DNA of 64,000 bases, taken from NCBI GenBank assembly GCA_002439165.1, contig DJTE01000038.1:1-64000 (forward strand), in the 5' to 3' direction. Within the stretch, counting starts at the first letter, position 1. Each line of letters begins with the position of its first letter. This DNA comes from Chryseobacterium indologenes (GTDB lineage: Bacteria > Bacteroidota > Bacteroidia > Flavobacteriales > Weeksellaceae). The position numbers and the translations under genes are program-made. The notes under the pieces are model-generated. The model worked only from the letters and a program-made list of their open reading frames with translations, ran no database searches and was not told the DNA's origin. Positions 17,277 through 26,504 of this stretch are shown here, piece after piece.

Positions 17277-18065
17277 ATGAATATCAGCCTTTCTTCAAAA
17301 AATGCTCTCGTGGGGGCCGCCACTCAGGGAATAGGTGCCGGAATTGCTCTTGAGCTGGCCAAATGCGGAGCCAATGTTACCATCATGGCCCGGAATGAAA
17401 CCAAATTAAAAGATATGGCAGCATCACTTCCGGTTACAGCTCCTGGCCAGAACCATCAGTATCTCGTTGCTGATTTTTCCGGTTTTGAAAAGTACAGATC
17501 AGTGATAAAAGGATATTTTCAGAACCATACCATAGATATTCTTGTGAATAATACCAATGGCCCTGAACCTGGTTTCGCTCTGGAAAAAGAACCGGATGAT
17601 TACCAGAAAGCATTTGACCTGCTTTTTAAAACAGTCTGTGAAACAACGTTGCTGGCCTTACCACATATGATCAGGCAGAAAAGCGGGAGAATCATCAACG
17701 TATCTTCTCTTTCTGTGAAAGCTCCTATCGGGAATCTGGCGCTTTCCAACTCAATCCGTTCAGCAGTCATGGCATGGGCAAAAACCTTATCGAATGAAGT
17801 AGCGCAGCATCATATTACAGTCAATAATATTCTGACCGGATATTTTGATACCGAACGGATCCGGAACCTGATCCGCCACGAAGCTCAGCAGTCGGGACTT
17901 TCTGTTGAGGAAATCCTGAAAAACAGGGAAAATAAAATTCCGATGAAAAGACTGGGACAGCCGGAAGAATACGGACATCTCACCGCCTTTCTCGCATCGG
18001 AGTATGCTTCCTATCTTACCGGAGCCAGCATACCTTTAGACGGGGGACTGAATAATATCTATTAG
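17277..18065 (+). CDS. SDR family protein with altered catalytic residues
   Basis: With the ATG at 17277 the protein has 262 residues and the FabG-like Rossmann fold: GAATQGIG near the start, NNTNGP in place of NNAG, and the C-terminal FLASEYASYLTGASIPLDGG. At the active site the usual YxxxK is replaced by LSNSIRSA, so Tyr becomes Ser and Lys becomes Arg, while the serine motif (NVSSLS) is kept. A subgroup of FabG-like SDRs shares this LSN...R signature, so the change is probably a family trait, but normal SDR chemistry should not be assumed. The TTG at 17163 would add a 38-residue tail unlike an SDR. Confidence 0.88.
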   Translation: MNISLSSKNALVGAATQGIGAGIALELAKCGANVTIMARNETKLKDMAASLPVTAPGQNHQYLVADFSGFEKYRSVIKGYFQNHTIDILVNNTNGPEPGFALEKEPDDYQKAFDLLFKTVCETTLLALPHMIRQKSGRIINVSSLSVKAPIGNLALSNSIRSAVMAWAKTLSNEVAQHHITVNNILTGYFDTERIRNLIRHEAQQSGLSVEEILKNRENKIPMKRLGQPEEYGHLTAFLASEYASYLTGASIPLDGGLNNIY

Positions 18066-18132
18066 AAAAATCTGAAAAACTTCGTTAAAATCCTGTATTT
18101 TAGCAGGCAACATTCATTAAACGCATAACCGG

Positions 18133-18684
18133 ATGAACACAGGTAACAGGGTTAAAATTCTGAGAGAACAGCAAAACCTCACCCAGACTGAACTGGCAGG
18201 CAGCGCCGGACTTTCACTAAGGACCATTCAGAGGATTGAAGCAGGAAATATACTCAAAGGATATACCCTGAAAGCCATTGCACAGGCTCTGGACGTGAAA
18301 CCTGAAGACCTTGCTTCTGTTGAAACAGTAGCAGAAGAAACAACAGACCGTGCAAAAATGATTAATCTCTCCGCCTTATCCGGGGTGATCCTGCCATTTG
18401 GAGGAGTTATCTTTCCTTTGATTTTAACGTACAGAACAAAAGACCGGAAAAATAAAGAACTCGGGAAAGAGATTGCCGGAGTACAGATCATGCTCTCGGT
18501 AATTCTCTCTTTGTTGATGATCTTAAGCCCGTTTATTCAAAAGGGATTATCTGTGAAATTTCCTCTTTTTCTTCCCGTTTTAATAGGTTTTATAGGCCTT
18601 AAATTGTGGATCATATTCAAAAACGGAACCAGCCTGAATCAAAAAAATGAACTGGATATTAAACTGAAAAGCAATTTTTTGTAA
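18133..18684 (+). CDS. XRE-family HTH protein with membrane C-terminus
   Basis: A 183-residue protein. Residues about 6-62 form a Cro/C1-type helix-turn-helix (KILREQQNLTQTELAGSAGLSLRTIQRIEAG). Three hydrophobic segments follow at about 80-97, 115-137 and 144-163, so the DNA-binding domain would be tethered to the inner membrane. Such HTH-membrane proteins are common in Flavobacteriia next to variable small membrane proteins, but none is adjacent here. It starts 67 bases after the SDR gene. Signal and targets are unknown. Confidence 0.85.
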   Translation: MNTGNRVKILREQQNLTQTELAGSAGLSLRTIQRIEAGNILKGYTLKAIAQALDVKPEDLASVETVAEETTDRAKMINLSALSGVILPFGGVIFPLILTYRTKDRKNKELGKEIAGVQIMLSVILSLLMILSPFIQKGLSVKFPLFLPVLIGFIGLKLWIIFKNGTSLNQKNELDIKLKSNFL

Positions 18685-19211
18685 GCTGTTTTTTAAGAGG
18701 TAATATTCATACATTTCCGGTTGTTCTTATCTGCCTGTCTTAAAATGTATATTCTTTTAGTACTCCCAGCTGTTTGTTAATTCTTCAGATAATTGATTGC
18801 TATTATAAAAACTTGCTGAAAATCGCAGTATAATGGTAAAAAAGACTTGAGCCGTCGCGTTTTCCAACAAAGCTTATTCAAAAAAGATCTGCCTGATCAG
18901 CGAGCCTGAACAATATAAACATCTGTGTAATCCGGGAGATTTGCTTGTACGGATGCTCTGCTTTTTACGAGATCAATTCCCCTTTTAATAAAATCCATGT
19001 AATATTCTGCAGTTTCCGGATGTCTTAGAAATAAGAAAACCAAAATTTGCTTTCCGGAAAAAATGATCATCATGGATCTGGCGAAAGCAATCCTTTAAAA
19101 TAAAAGAAGAAAAAAACTGCTTAAAAAAATAAAATTACATTTTTTAATAAAAACCATGTAATGATCTGTTGTGGACGGTTGTCTTAATAAGTATTGGATT
19201 TAAATATTGAT
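18685..19211. other. intergenic region upstream of the GT117-like gene
   Basis: A 527-base gap on the plus strand. The minus strand holds a 58-codon open frame (listed separately). The remainder is AT-rich. No terminator with a good stem is visible after the XRE gene, and no exact -7 consensus is seen before 19212. Confidence 0.4.
18897..19073 (-). CDS. short ORF or gene remnant, unknown
   Basis: The minus strand carries an ATG-started frame of 58 codons that reads like real protein: a hydrophobic start (ILVFLFL), then RHPETAEYYMDFIKRGIDLV, KSRASVQANLPDYTDVYIVQ and AR before TGA. Codon choice (CTC, CCG, GAT, AAA) resembles the neighbours. I do not recognise it. It may be a small gene or the tail of a decayed longer one, since no matching upstream coding is seen. 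Confidence 0.4.
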   Translation of the reverse strand: MMIIFSGKQILVFLFLRHPETAEYYMDFIKRGIDLVKSRASVQANLPDYTDVYIVQAR

Positions 19212-22200
19212 ATGAAAAACTGGTCTTTTAAAAAGAAGAATACCATTGCAGGATGGATGGTCTTCATTATTGCGTTAATTACCTATACCTCTACCATTGA
19301 ACATTCCCTCAGCTTCTGGGATTGCGGGGAATATATTTCTTCGGCAGTAAAACTTGAAGTAACACATGCTCCCGGAGCGGCATTATTCCAGATTGTGGGG
19401 GCGGTGGCCAGCATATTTGCGCTGGGGAATGTAGAAAACTATGCTGTGGTTATCAACACCATGTCTGCAGTATTCAGTGCATTTACCATTCTTTTCCTGT
19501 TCTGGACCATTACCCATTTTGTAAGAAGACTGCTGAACAAAGATTTTGATGAAATTACAAAACATCAGGAAATCTCCGTTCTCTTTGCGGGAGCAGTGGG
19601 AGCTTTGTGCTTTACCTTTTCGGATACCTTCTGGTTCTCTGCAGTAGAAGGAGAAGTATATGCTATGGCTTCCCTGTTTATCGCTCTGCTGGTGTGGCTG
19701 ATCACAAAATGGGAAAATGAATATCAGGCAACGGACAGCGAAAGATGGATCATTCTTATTTTCTTTATCATCGGCCTTTCTGTCGGGGTACACATGATGT
19801 GTATGCTCGCCATTCCTGCTGTATGTCTGGTTTATTATGCCAGAAATTATAAGTTTACCTGGAAAAATTTTATCTGGGCTAACGTGATTACTCTGGGAAT
19901 CCTGATTATTGTTTTCAAAATTATCTTCCCTCTGATCATGACGATGTTCGGAAAACTGGAGATCTTCTTTGTAAACGGGCTGGGACTTCCTTTCCACTCA
20001 GGAACGATTGCTGCATTTATCTTAATGACGGCTGCATGCTATTTCCTTATTAAGTATGCCGGAAAAACAAAAAGAAATATTTTCCAGACGGCGGCTTTAT
20101 CGGTGGTGTATATGATTATCGGTTTCTCATGCTGGATGGTAATCCCGATCAGGGCAAATGCCAACCCTCCGATGAACCTTAACGATCCTGATACTGCGAT
20201 CGGTATGCTGGATTATTACAACAGAGAGCAGTACGGAGACTGGCCAACGATCTACGGACAGAATTATACCGCTTTCCTTGATGCCAAAGGAATGGAGAAA
20301 AATGAAGACGGAAGCTATAAAATAAATAAAACCGGGGATACGTATGAAAAGGATGAAAAAACCGGAACATACAGGAAAACAGGAGAGCGCTTCAATTATG
20401 TGTTCAGTAAGTCTCATATAAGCTTTATGCCGAGAATGTTCAAAGAGGATAAAGAAGTTATGGAGAATTATATTTCGATGTACGGAGCTCCTGATTTTAC
20501 CTTCAACTATGCCAATGAAGATGTGGCGGATAATCCTCAGGCCAAACAGATCTTTGATGAGCTGAGAGCCAAATATGAAGATAAAACCATCACGGCTGCC
20601 GATTATTTAAAAGTAAAACCCTACGATCTGATCAATGTTCAGAAACCGTCATTGGCTCAGAATCTTGATTATTTTATTTCCTTCCAGAACGGATATTATT
20701 TTGTACGATACCTGATGTGGAACTTTGTAGGAAGGCAGAACGACCTTGAAGGAAACATGGAAAATACAAAAGGAAACTGGATCTCCGGAATTTCATTCAT
20801 CGACAATGCTTTATTGGGAGACCAGGATAAACTGCCTGCTAAATTCAAAAATGAAAGTACCGTGAAATTCTTCTTCCTTCCGCTGATTTTAGGACTTATC
20901 GGGTTCTTTTTCCAGCTGAACAGGGATTTCGGCAGATTCTATGCTTTGCTTTCATTATTTATCCTGACGAGTGTGGGGATTGTTTTCTATACAGGAGTAA
21001 AACCTTTTGAAGTAAGGGAAAGAGATTATGCGATGGTAGGCTCTTTCTATGCCTTTGCCATCTGGATAGGGATGGGGGCCGGAGCTATTCTTTGGTTCCT
21101 TCAGTCTAAAGTAAAGTCCAGCGGAGCGAATATTGGCTTAGGCGTTATTTTGCTGGGGGTTCCTTTCATGATGGGGTTCCAGAATTATACGTCACATGAC
21201 CGGAGTAAAAAGACAGCAGCCTATGATTCTGCCTACTCCTTCCTCAGATCTTTACCTAAAAATGACATTATTTTTATTTATGGAGATAATGATACATTCC
21301 CGGTATGGGCGATTCAGGAGACTGAAAGGTTCAGGGATGATGTGAAAACCGTGAATTTTACCCTTCTGGCCACCCCGTGGAATATTGATCAGGTAAGAAG
21401 AAAAACCTACAATGCGGAAGGAATTCCAACCCAGCTTACCCACGAGGAATACAGAGACGGAGTAAATGATCAGATCTATCTGATGAAAAAAGAAGACTGG
21501 GAAGGATTCTTCTCCATGCTTAAAGAACAGGGAGCCCCGGATACCGAATTCCAGGCGTTCAGAAAATACCTTACCCAGGATTCCATTACCCTGAAGGAAG
21601 CTATTGATTTCATCAGATTCAAATCTCCTGAAAAAGATGAGCTTCTGAAAATGTATTTCGGGGAAGAAAAATATGAGAAATACAACATCCTTCCGGTAAA
21701 TAAATTCATCCTTCCTGTTAATAAGGAAAATGCAGTAAAGGCAGGAATCATTACCCAGGCAGACCTTCCGAATGTAGTGAACCAGATCATGATCAGTTAC
21801 AAAGGAAATACACTTTACAAAAGCAATCTGATGATGCTGGATCTTTTGGCCAGTTTCGACTGGAAACGCCCGATCAACTTCTCTTCAGGAGGACTTTACG
21901 ACAGCGAAAATATCTTCTATCTTGACGAATATCTTCAGTTTGACGGATTCAGTTACAGGCTGGTTCCTATCCATACAAAACAGACTGCTTCCGGCGATAT
22001 GGGAAGAGTAGATGCCAATTCTCTTTATCATGTGGTGAAAAATTTCAGATGGGGGAACTTTAAGGACCTCAGTATTCATTATGATGAAGCTGCCACCTCC
22101 AATATTATAAGTTACAGAATGTCAGCAAGCAGGGCTGCTTCGGCACTGGCTTTAAGCGGGCAGAAAGCTAAGGCTCTTGAAATTCTTGATCTTGCTGCAA

Positions 22201-22697
22201 GAGAAATTCCGGCTGAAAAATACAATGATCCCCGCTCATTAAGTGGAATGGTTACAGGATATATCATGGCAGGACAGGAGCAGAAAGGCCTTCAGCTGGC
22301 AGAAACACTTAAAAAAGGAATCTTTGAGGAATATGATTATTATCTTGCCCTGAGCCCACAACATCAGCTCTATGCGAAAAGACAGATGCGGGTAAAACCA
22401 ATGGAGTATTCACTGGTGGTTGCTGCCGTAACCGATGCTTACAGAAAGATCGGCCAGAATGAAAAAGCGTATGCCTATCTGGTGAAATCTATTGAACCCA
22501 TTGATAAGAAATTCAATGTCTTCATCAAAGAACTTCAGCAGATGGGGAAAGAAAAGGCATTAAAAGAATCTGAAAATATTCAGAAAATATCTCCTTTTTA
22601 CCAGTATTTATTTGATGTGATGGAACCTTTTGATTCCGCTTATTCCAAAGAGAAAGAGGAACAGATCACCAGAGCACTTATTAAGGTAACTCAATAG
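19212..22697 (+). CDS. DUF2723 / GT117-family membrane glycosyltransferase-like protein
   Basis: Starting at the ATG at 19212 (MKNWSFKKKN) gives 1161 residues. About a dozen membrane segments fill the first 600 residues, starting at 12-29. The first outer loop holds SFWDCGEYISSA with Asp37 and Glu40, the acidic pair typical of GT-C/PMT-like enzymes. A second membrane block (about 560-660) is followed by a long soluble region containing FIYGDNDTFPVWAIQ and a helical, TPR-like end. Length and order match the Bacteroidota DUF2723 family, classed as glycosyltransferase family 117 and thought to transfer sugars from lipid carriers. The acceptor is unknown. The gene stands alone and ends at a terminator. 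Confidence 0.9.
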   Translation: MKNWSFKKKNTIAGWMVFIIALITYTSTIEHSLSFWDCGEYISSAVKLEVTHAPGAALFQIVGAVASIFALGNVENYAVVINTMSAVFSAFTILFLFWTITHFVRRLLNKDFDEITKHQEISVLFAGAVGALCFTFSDTFWFSAVEGEVYAMASLFIALLVWLITKWENEYQATDSERWIILIFFIIGLSVGVHMMCMLAIPAVCLVYYARNYKFTWKNFIWANVITLGILIIVFKIIFPLIMTMFGKLEIFFVNGLGLPFHSGTIAAFILMTAACYFLIKYAGKTKRNIFQTAALSVVYMIIGFSCWMVIPIRANANPPMNLNDPDTAIGMLDYYNREQYGDWPTIYGQNYTAFLDAKGMEKNEDGSYKINKTGDTYEKDEKTGTYRKTGERFNYVFSKSHISFMPRMFKEDKEVMENYISMYGAPDFTFNYANEDVADNPQAKQIFDELRAKYEDKTITAADYLKVKPYDLINVQKPSLAQNLDYFISFQNGYYFVRYLMWNFVGRQNDLEGNMENTKGNWISGISFIDNALLGDQDKLPAKFKNESTVKFFFLPLILGLIGFFFQLNRDFGRFYALLSLFILTSVGIVFYTGVKPFEVRERDYAMVGSFYAFAIWIGMGAGAILWFLQSKVKSSGANIGLGVILLGVPFMMGFQNYTSHDRSKKTAAYDSAYSFLRSLPKNDIIFIYGDNDTFPVWAIQETERFRDDVKTVNFTLLATPWNIDQVRRKTYNAEGIPTQLTHEEYRDGVNDQIYLMKKEDWEGFFSMLKEQGAPDTEFQAFRKYLTQDSITLKEAIDFIRFKSPEKDELLKMYFGEEKYEKYNILPVNKFILPVNKENAVKAGIITQADLPNVVNQIMISYKGNTLYKSNLMMLDLLASFDWKRPINFSSGGLYDSENIFYLDEYLQFDGFSYRLVPIHTKQTASGDMGRVDANSLYHVVKNFRWGNFKDLSIHYDEAATSNIISYRMSASRAASALALSGQKAKALEILDLAAREIPAEKYNDPRSLSGMVTGYIMAGQEQKGLQLAETLKKGIFEEYDYYLALSPQHQLYAKRQMRVKPMEYSLVVAAVTDAYRKIGQNEKAYAYLVKSIEPIDKKFNVFIKELQQMGKEKALKESENIQKISPFYQYLFDVMEPFDSAYSKEKEEQITRALIKVTQ

Positions 22698-22740
22698 TAT
22701 TTTTTCAATAAAAAGATCCTGTTTTGCAGGATAAGCAGAG

Positions 22741-22766
22741 CCTTCCGGTGAGTACCGGGAGGTTTT
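22741..22766 (+). terminator. rho-independent terminator
   Basis: CCTTCCGG (22741-22748) pairs with CCGGGAGG (22755-22762) around a 6-base loop, with one G-T pair, and is followed by TTTT. A smaller hairpin ATCCTG...CAGGAT precedes it by about 15 bases. Confidence 0.75.
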
Positions 22767-22910
22767 GTATTGTTTGTTATCACTCATCAGGTTAAGTTCT
22801 GAAAAGAATTACCGTATGCTTTCCGGGTGATGCCTTTTACAGCCACAGTATTGAGTAAACCGCCGGAAATCCGTATTATTGTAACAGTTTAAGGTATATC
22901 TGCTGAAATT

Positions 22911-23825
22911 ATGATTATAAGAAAAAAAGAACACTGGTTCAGAATGCTTTTCGTATGGCATGGTTCGGTACTTCCGGGGCTGCTCCCACGGCTGGGCCTT
23001 CTTTTCATTTTATCTTTGATCGTGGTTTATTTTCATGGAACCATCCTTGATTTTAAAGTGCCGCTTAATCCTGCTCCGCTTACCTTATTTGGTTTTGTGC
23101 TGGCCCTTTTTCTGGGATTCCGGAATAATGCAAGCTATGAACGGTTCTGGGAAGGACGGAAACTTTGGGGGGCTCTGCTCAATATTGCAAGAGCATTAAC
23201 CCGCCAGGTGCTTACTCTGGGAAAAAAGACTGATCCTGCTTCCGTTGAAGAATTTCTGAACATACTCAGTTCCTTTTTATATGCACTGAAACACCAGCTA
23301 AGAAGTACCGATTCCCATGAAGATCTTCAAAAGAGGCTTTCTCCCGAACAGCTGAAAACTGTTGAAACAGCAAAATATAAACCTGTAATACTGATGAGGC
23401 TGATGGCAGAATGGATAGAAAAAGCCAGAGAAGAGGAGAGAATAGATTCTATCCATCAGGCAAGGTTCGATGAAAACCTGGACAGATTGGCAGATGTGGT
23501 AGGCGGATGCGAACGGATTTTATCAACACCTATCCCATACAGTTATCGGGTGCTGCTTCACCGTACTGTTTATATTTACTGCTTTCTGCTGCCTTTTGGG
23601 CTGGTAGACAGCCTGGAATGGTTTACACCGCTTATTGTGGTATTTGTAGCCTATACTTTTGTAGCTTTTGAAGCGATCGCAGACGAAATTGAAGAACCTT
23701 TCGGTACGGAAGACAATGATCTGGCATTAAACAGCATGTGTGAAATGATCGAAAGCACTATCTGTGAACTTGCAGGGAAAAATATTGAAATATCCCCTAA
23801 AATTGTAAATAATATTATCAGCTGA
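22911..23825 (+). CDS. bestrophin family ion channel protein
   Basis: The 304-residue protein has four main membrane segments and the bestrophin hallmark GFRNNASYERFWEGRKLWG (from about residue 69). The conserved PFGLVDSLEWFTPLIVVFVAY and EIEEPFGTEDNDLALN appear towards the end. Bacterial bestrophins form pentameric channels in the inner membrane, cation-selective in the Klebsiella protein. The usual length and all landmarks are present. DUF488 and DUF2945 genes follow closely on the same strand but without an obvious functional link. Confidence 0.92.
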   Translation: MIIRKKEHWFRMLFVWHGSVLPGLLPRLGLLFILSLIVVYFHGTILDFKVPLNPAPLTLFGFVLALFLGFRNNASYERFWEGRKLWGALLNIARALTRQVLTLGKKTDPASVEEFLNILSSFLYALKHQLRSTDSHEDLQKRLSPEQLKTVETAKYKPVILMRLMAEWIEKAREEERIDSIHQARFDENLDRLADVVGGCERILSTPIPYSYRVLLHRTVYIYCFLLPFGLVDSLEWFTPLIVVFVAYTFVAFEAIADEIEEPFGTEDNDLALNSMCEMIESTICELAGKNIEISPKIVNNIIS

Positions 23826-23852
23826 GCGGTTCGTTTTTTGCTCTTATTCCGT

Positions 23853-24398
23853 ATGCAGACCCAGACTCACCATATCATCTATACCATTGGCCATTCCACC
23901 AGGAGCATTACCGATTTTATCAGTCTGCTGAAAGAGTTGGGGATTGAAGTACTGGCAGATATAAGGAGATTTCCGGGATCAAAGAAATATCCCTGGTTTA
24001 ATAAGGAAAACCTGGAAAAAGAACTGCGGAAAAACAATATCTCTTATATTCATATGGAAGATCTGGGGGGAAGGAGGAAAGTGCAGCCCAATTCACAGAA
24101 CGACCGCTGGCGGAATGACTCTTTCAGAGGGTATGCAGACTATATGGAAACGGATGAATTTAAAAAGGCTGTCCTGGAGCTGGAAAAAACAGCATCAGAA
24201 AAAACTACGGCATATATGTGTTCAGAAGCAGTCTGGTGGAGCTGCCACCGGTCTATGGTTTCCGATTATCTGAAAGCAGCCGGATGGAAAGTGCTCCATA
24301 TCATGACTCATGGAAAAGCAGAAGAACATCCCTATACTTCTGCAGCGCGTATTACAGACGGAAACGTCTGCTATTCCGATGAAAATCTGTTCAGTTAA
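23853..24398 (+). CDS. DUF488 family protein
   Basis: With the ATG at 23853 the protein has 181 residues. It has the DUF488 start IYTIGHSTRSITDFISLLKE and the LADIRRFPGSKKYPWFN motif. The conserved CSEAVWWSCHRSMVSDYL near the end includes a Cys/His pair that may bind metal or nucleotide. The biochemical role of this family is not known to me. It lies 27 bases after the bestrophin gene and 14 before a DUF2945 gene. Confidence 0.88.
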   Translation: MQTQTHHIIYTIGHSTRSITDFISLLKELGIEVLADIRRFPGSKKYPWFNKENLEKELRKNNISYIHMEDLGGRRKVQPNSQNDRWRNDSFRGYADYMETDEFKKAVLELEKTASEKTTAYMCSEAVWWSCHRSMVSDYLKAAGWKVLHIMTHGKAEEHPYTSAARITDGNVCYSDENLFS

Positions 24399-24412
24399 AT
24401 AAAGAAAAACTT

Positions 24413-24628
24413 ATGAAAACAGAATTTAAAATTGGCGATAAAGTAAGCTGGAACTCAGAAGCAGGGAGAGTTTCAGGAACTATTATTAAAGTACATACCC
24501 GGGATTTTGATTATAAAGGTTATACCCATCATGCCAGTCCGGAAGATCCTCAGTATGAGATAAAAAGTGATAAATCCAACCATATTGCGGCCCACAAAGG
24601 CTCTGCACTCAAGAAAAACGACGACTGA
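24413..24628 (+). CDS. DUF2945 (HVA1-like) small protein
   Basis: A 71-residue protein that is one DUF2945/HVA1 domain: FKIGDKVSWNSEAGRVSGTI, then the KVHTRDFDYKGYTHHASPED and PQYEIKSDKSNHIAAHKG segments, ending GSALKK. The fold is a small SH3-like barrel common in bacteria and fungi without a firm function. It is tightly packed between DUF488 and a lipoprotein gene. Confidence 0.85.
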   Translation: MKTEFKIGDKVSWNSEAGRVSGTIIKVHTRDFDYKGYTHHASPEDPQYEIKSDKSNHIAAHKGSALKKNDD

Positions 24629-24649
24629 ACCTGCCCCGAACATCAGATT

Positions 24650-25429
24650 ATGAAAAAAAAATTACTTATATTCTTCCTGTCTGCCATTTTTTTACAGTCC
24701 TGTTTCAAAAAAGAGGAAGAAAAAACCGTTATACAGACACCGGCAGAAAACAAAAAAACGGATACGGTACAGTATTCCGGATCTTCAGCAAAAGACATTC
24801 AATATTCAGTTCAGGTTGAAAAGATAGATTCTGTTCAGTTTCATAGGACAGAAGCAAAATCAGGATATAAACAGGATAAGATCGCAAGAATTGACAGTTT
24901 TGAAGAAGCGGGGAAGCTGCTGAAAGGTGTGGTGGAATTCTCCGGAGCGGACGAACATGGTGAGACAATGGCTGTAAAGAAAATCCGATTCAGAAACGGG
25001 AAAATTCTTGAGAACAGAAACGATTTCGACGGTGAGTTTTTTATCGCCTATTTTCCCGGTGAAGATATTTTGCTCTGCGAGGGCGGTCATACTACCGATA
25101 TAAGCTTTAATCTGAAAAACGGACAGAAAACAGAAGATACCGGAAACCCTGATCTGATCGTGACTTCCCCCGGAAAAGAATTCAGGCTGAACGGTCATTT
25201 CGGAGGACAGGAATGCTATTCCTATTTTATCCAGCGTAAGATCGGTAATGAATATATAAAGAAGATACAGCTGGATGAAGAATTCGAAAAACAGACCGGA
25301 ATATGGCTCTGTATTATCGGAAAATCGTTCTGGACAGATGATAGGACACTCTATCTTTCAGAAGACAGCAACTATACGGAAAGCGGTCTTAAAAAAAGAT
25401 ATTATAAGATCAGGATTATTGAGCATTAA
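24650..25429 (+). CDS. hypothetical lipoprotein
   Basis: A 259-residue protein with a lipoprotein signal (MKKKLLIFFLSAIFLQSCFK, Cys18) followed by a charged linker rich in Lys/Glu/Thr. The body has alternating strands such as VKKIRFRNGKILENRNDFDG and ILLCEGGHTTDISFNLKNGQ. I do not recognise a family. It should be anchored in the envelope. The gene downstream follows at once, with a 35-base gap to its ATG. Confidence 0.75.
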   Translation: MKKKLLIFFLSAIFLQSCFKKEEEKTVIQTPAENKKTDTVQYSGSSAKDIQYSVQVEKIDSVQFHRTEAKSGYKQDKIARIDSFEEAGKLLKGVVEFSGADEHGETMAVKKIRFRNGKILENRNDFDGEFFIAYFPGEDILLCEGGHTTDISFNLKNGQKTEDTGNPDLIVTSPGKEFRLNGHFGGQECYSYFIQRKIGNEYIKKIQLDEEFEKQTGIWLCIIGKSFWTDDRTLYLSEDSNYTESGLKKRYYKIRIIEH

Positions 25430-25464
25430 AAGCATTGAAAAATTTACAGGATAAAATATTGATG

Positions 25465-26502
25465 ATGAAGAATCTGATTATTCCAAAAGGTTTGGCAGAA
25501 GGAGATAAAGTGGCAGTTGTCTCTTTATCATGGGGTGGAGCCGGTGATCTGCCTCATCGCTATGCAACAGGTAAGAAGAGGCTGGAAGAGGTTTTCAGAC
25601 TTAAAGTCATAGAAACTGAACATGCATTGAAATCTTCTCAATGGATCTATGAACATCCGGAAGCCCGGGCCGCCGACCTGATGAATGCTTTTCAGGATCC
25701 TTCCGTGAAGGCTGTCATCACGACTATCGGTGGTGATGATAGCATCAGGCTTTTACCGTATATCGATCTGGAGGTGATCCGCAGTAATCCAAAGATCTTT
25801 TTAGGATTTTCAGACAGTACGGTGACTCATTTTATGTGTCTTAAAGCAGGTTTAGGTTCTTTTTACGGAACCTCTCTGCTGGTAGGGTTTGCAGAAAATG
25901 TTCAGATGCACGAATATCAGATTCAGGACATCCGCAATACATTATTCTCGCCGGGTAATGCAGGGCAGATCTTACCGAATGCAGAAGGCTGGACTACGGA
26001 ATATCTCGATTGGTTTGATCCTTCTCTGCAGAATATGAAAAGAAAACTTACCCCGTCTTCAGGATGGTCTTTTATTCGCGGAAACTCAATAGCGAGAGGA
26101 AGACTGATCGGAGGGTGTATGGAAGTACTGGAAATGCTGAAAGGAACAGACTTATGGCCAGACCGCGAAACCTGGAAAGACAGCATCCTGTTTTTTGAAA
26201 CTTCTGAAGAGAAGCCGCGACCTGAATATGTAAGATTCTGGCTGAGAAATTATGCCGCAACGGGAATACTCAGACAGGCCAACGGGATTATTTTCGGCCG
26301 CCCTTATGATGATCTCTATGCTCAGGAATACGAAACAGAGCTCTTAAAAGTTTTGGACGAAGAAGGTTTACATGACCTTCCGGTTATTTCCCGTATGGAT
26401 TTCGGGCACACCTGCCCCGCCTTCACCATTCCTTATGGAAGACTGGCAGAAATCAACTGTGCTGATAAAACTTTTTCTGTTCTGGAAAGCGGAGTGATTT
26501 AG
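25465..26502 (+). CDS. S66 family peptidase (LD-carboxypeptidase / MccF-like)
   Basis: From the ATG at 25465 (another ATG lies one codon upstream) this is 345 residues of S66 serine peptidase. The nucleophile is Ser116 in FLGFSDSTVTH. The oxyanion region ITTIGGDDS (about 85-93), the Glu-bearing segment IGGCMEVLEM and the catalytic His in MDFGHTCPAFTIPYG are all present. S66 enzymes either recycle murein tetrapeptides (LdcA) or hydrolyse peptidyl-nucleotide antibiotics (MccF). The long middle insertion and the ETSEEKPRPEYV segment favour the MccF-like side. It converges on a GNAT gene with only two bases between stops. Confidence 0.9.
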   Translation: MKNLIIPKGLAEGDKVAVVSLSWGGAGDLPHRYATGKKRLEEVFRLKVIETEHALKSSQWIYEHPEARAADLMNAFQDPSVKAVITTIGGDDSIRLLPYIDLEVIRSNPKIFLGFSDSTVTHFMCLKAGLGSFYGTSLLVGFAENVQMHEYQIQDIRNTLFSPGNAGQILPNAEGWTTEYLDWFDPSLQNMKRKLTPSSGWSFIRGNSIARGRLIGGCMEVLEMLKGTDLWPDRETWKDSILFFETSEEKPRPEYVRFWLRNYAATGILRQANGIIFGRPYDDLYAQEYETELLKVLDEEGLHDLPVISRMDFGHTCPAFTIPYGRLAEINCADKTFSVLESGVI

Positions 26503-26504
26503 TT

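Noticed and set aside
19383..19997. 204-codon minus-strand frame
   Set aside because: It lies wholly inside the GT117-like gene, is rich in His/Gln/Ser without a plausible fold, and the plus-strand frame has clear family motifs.
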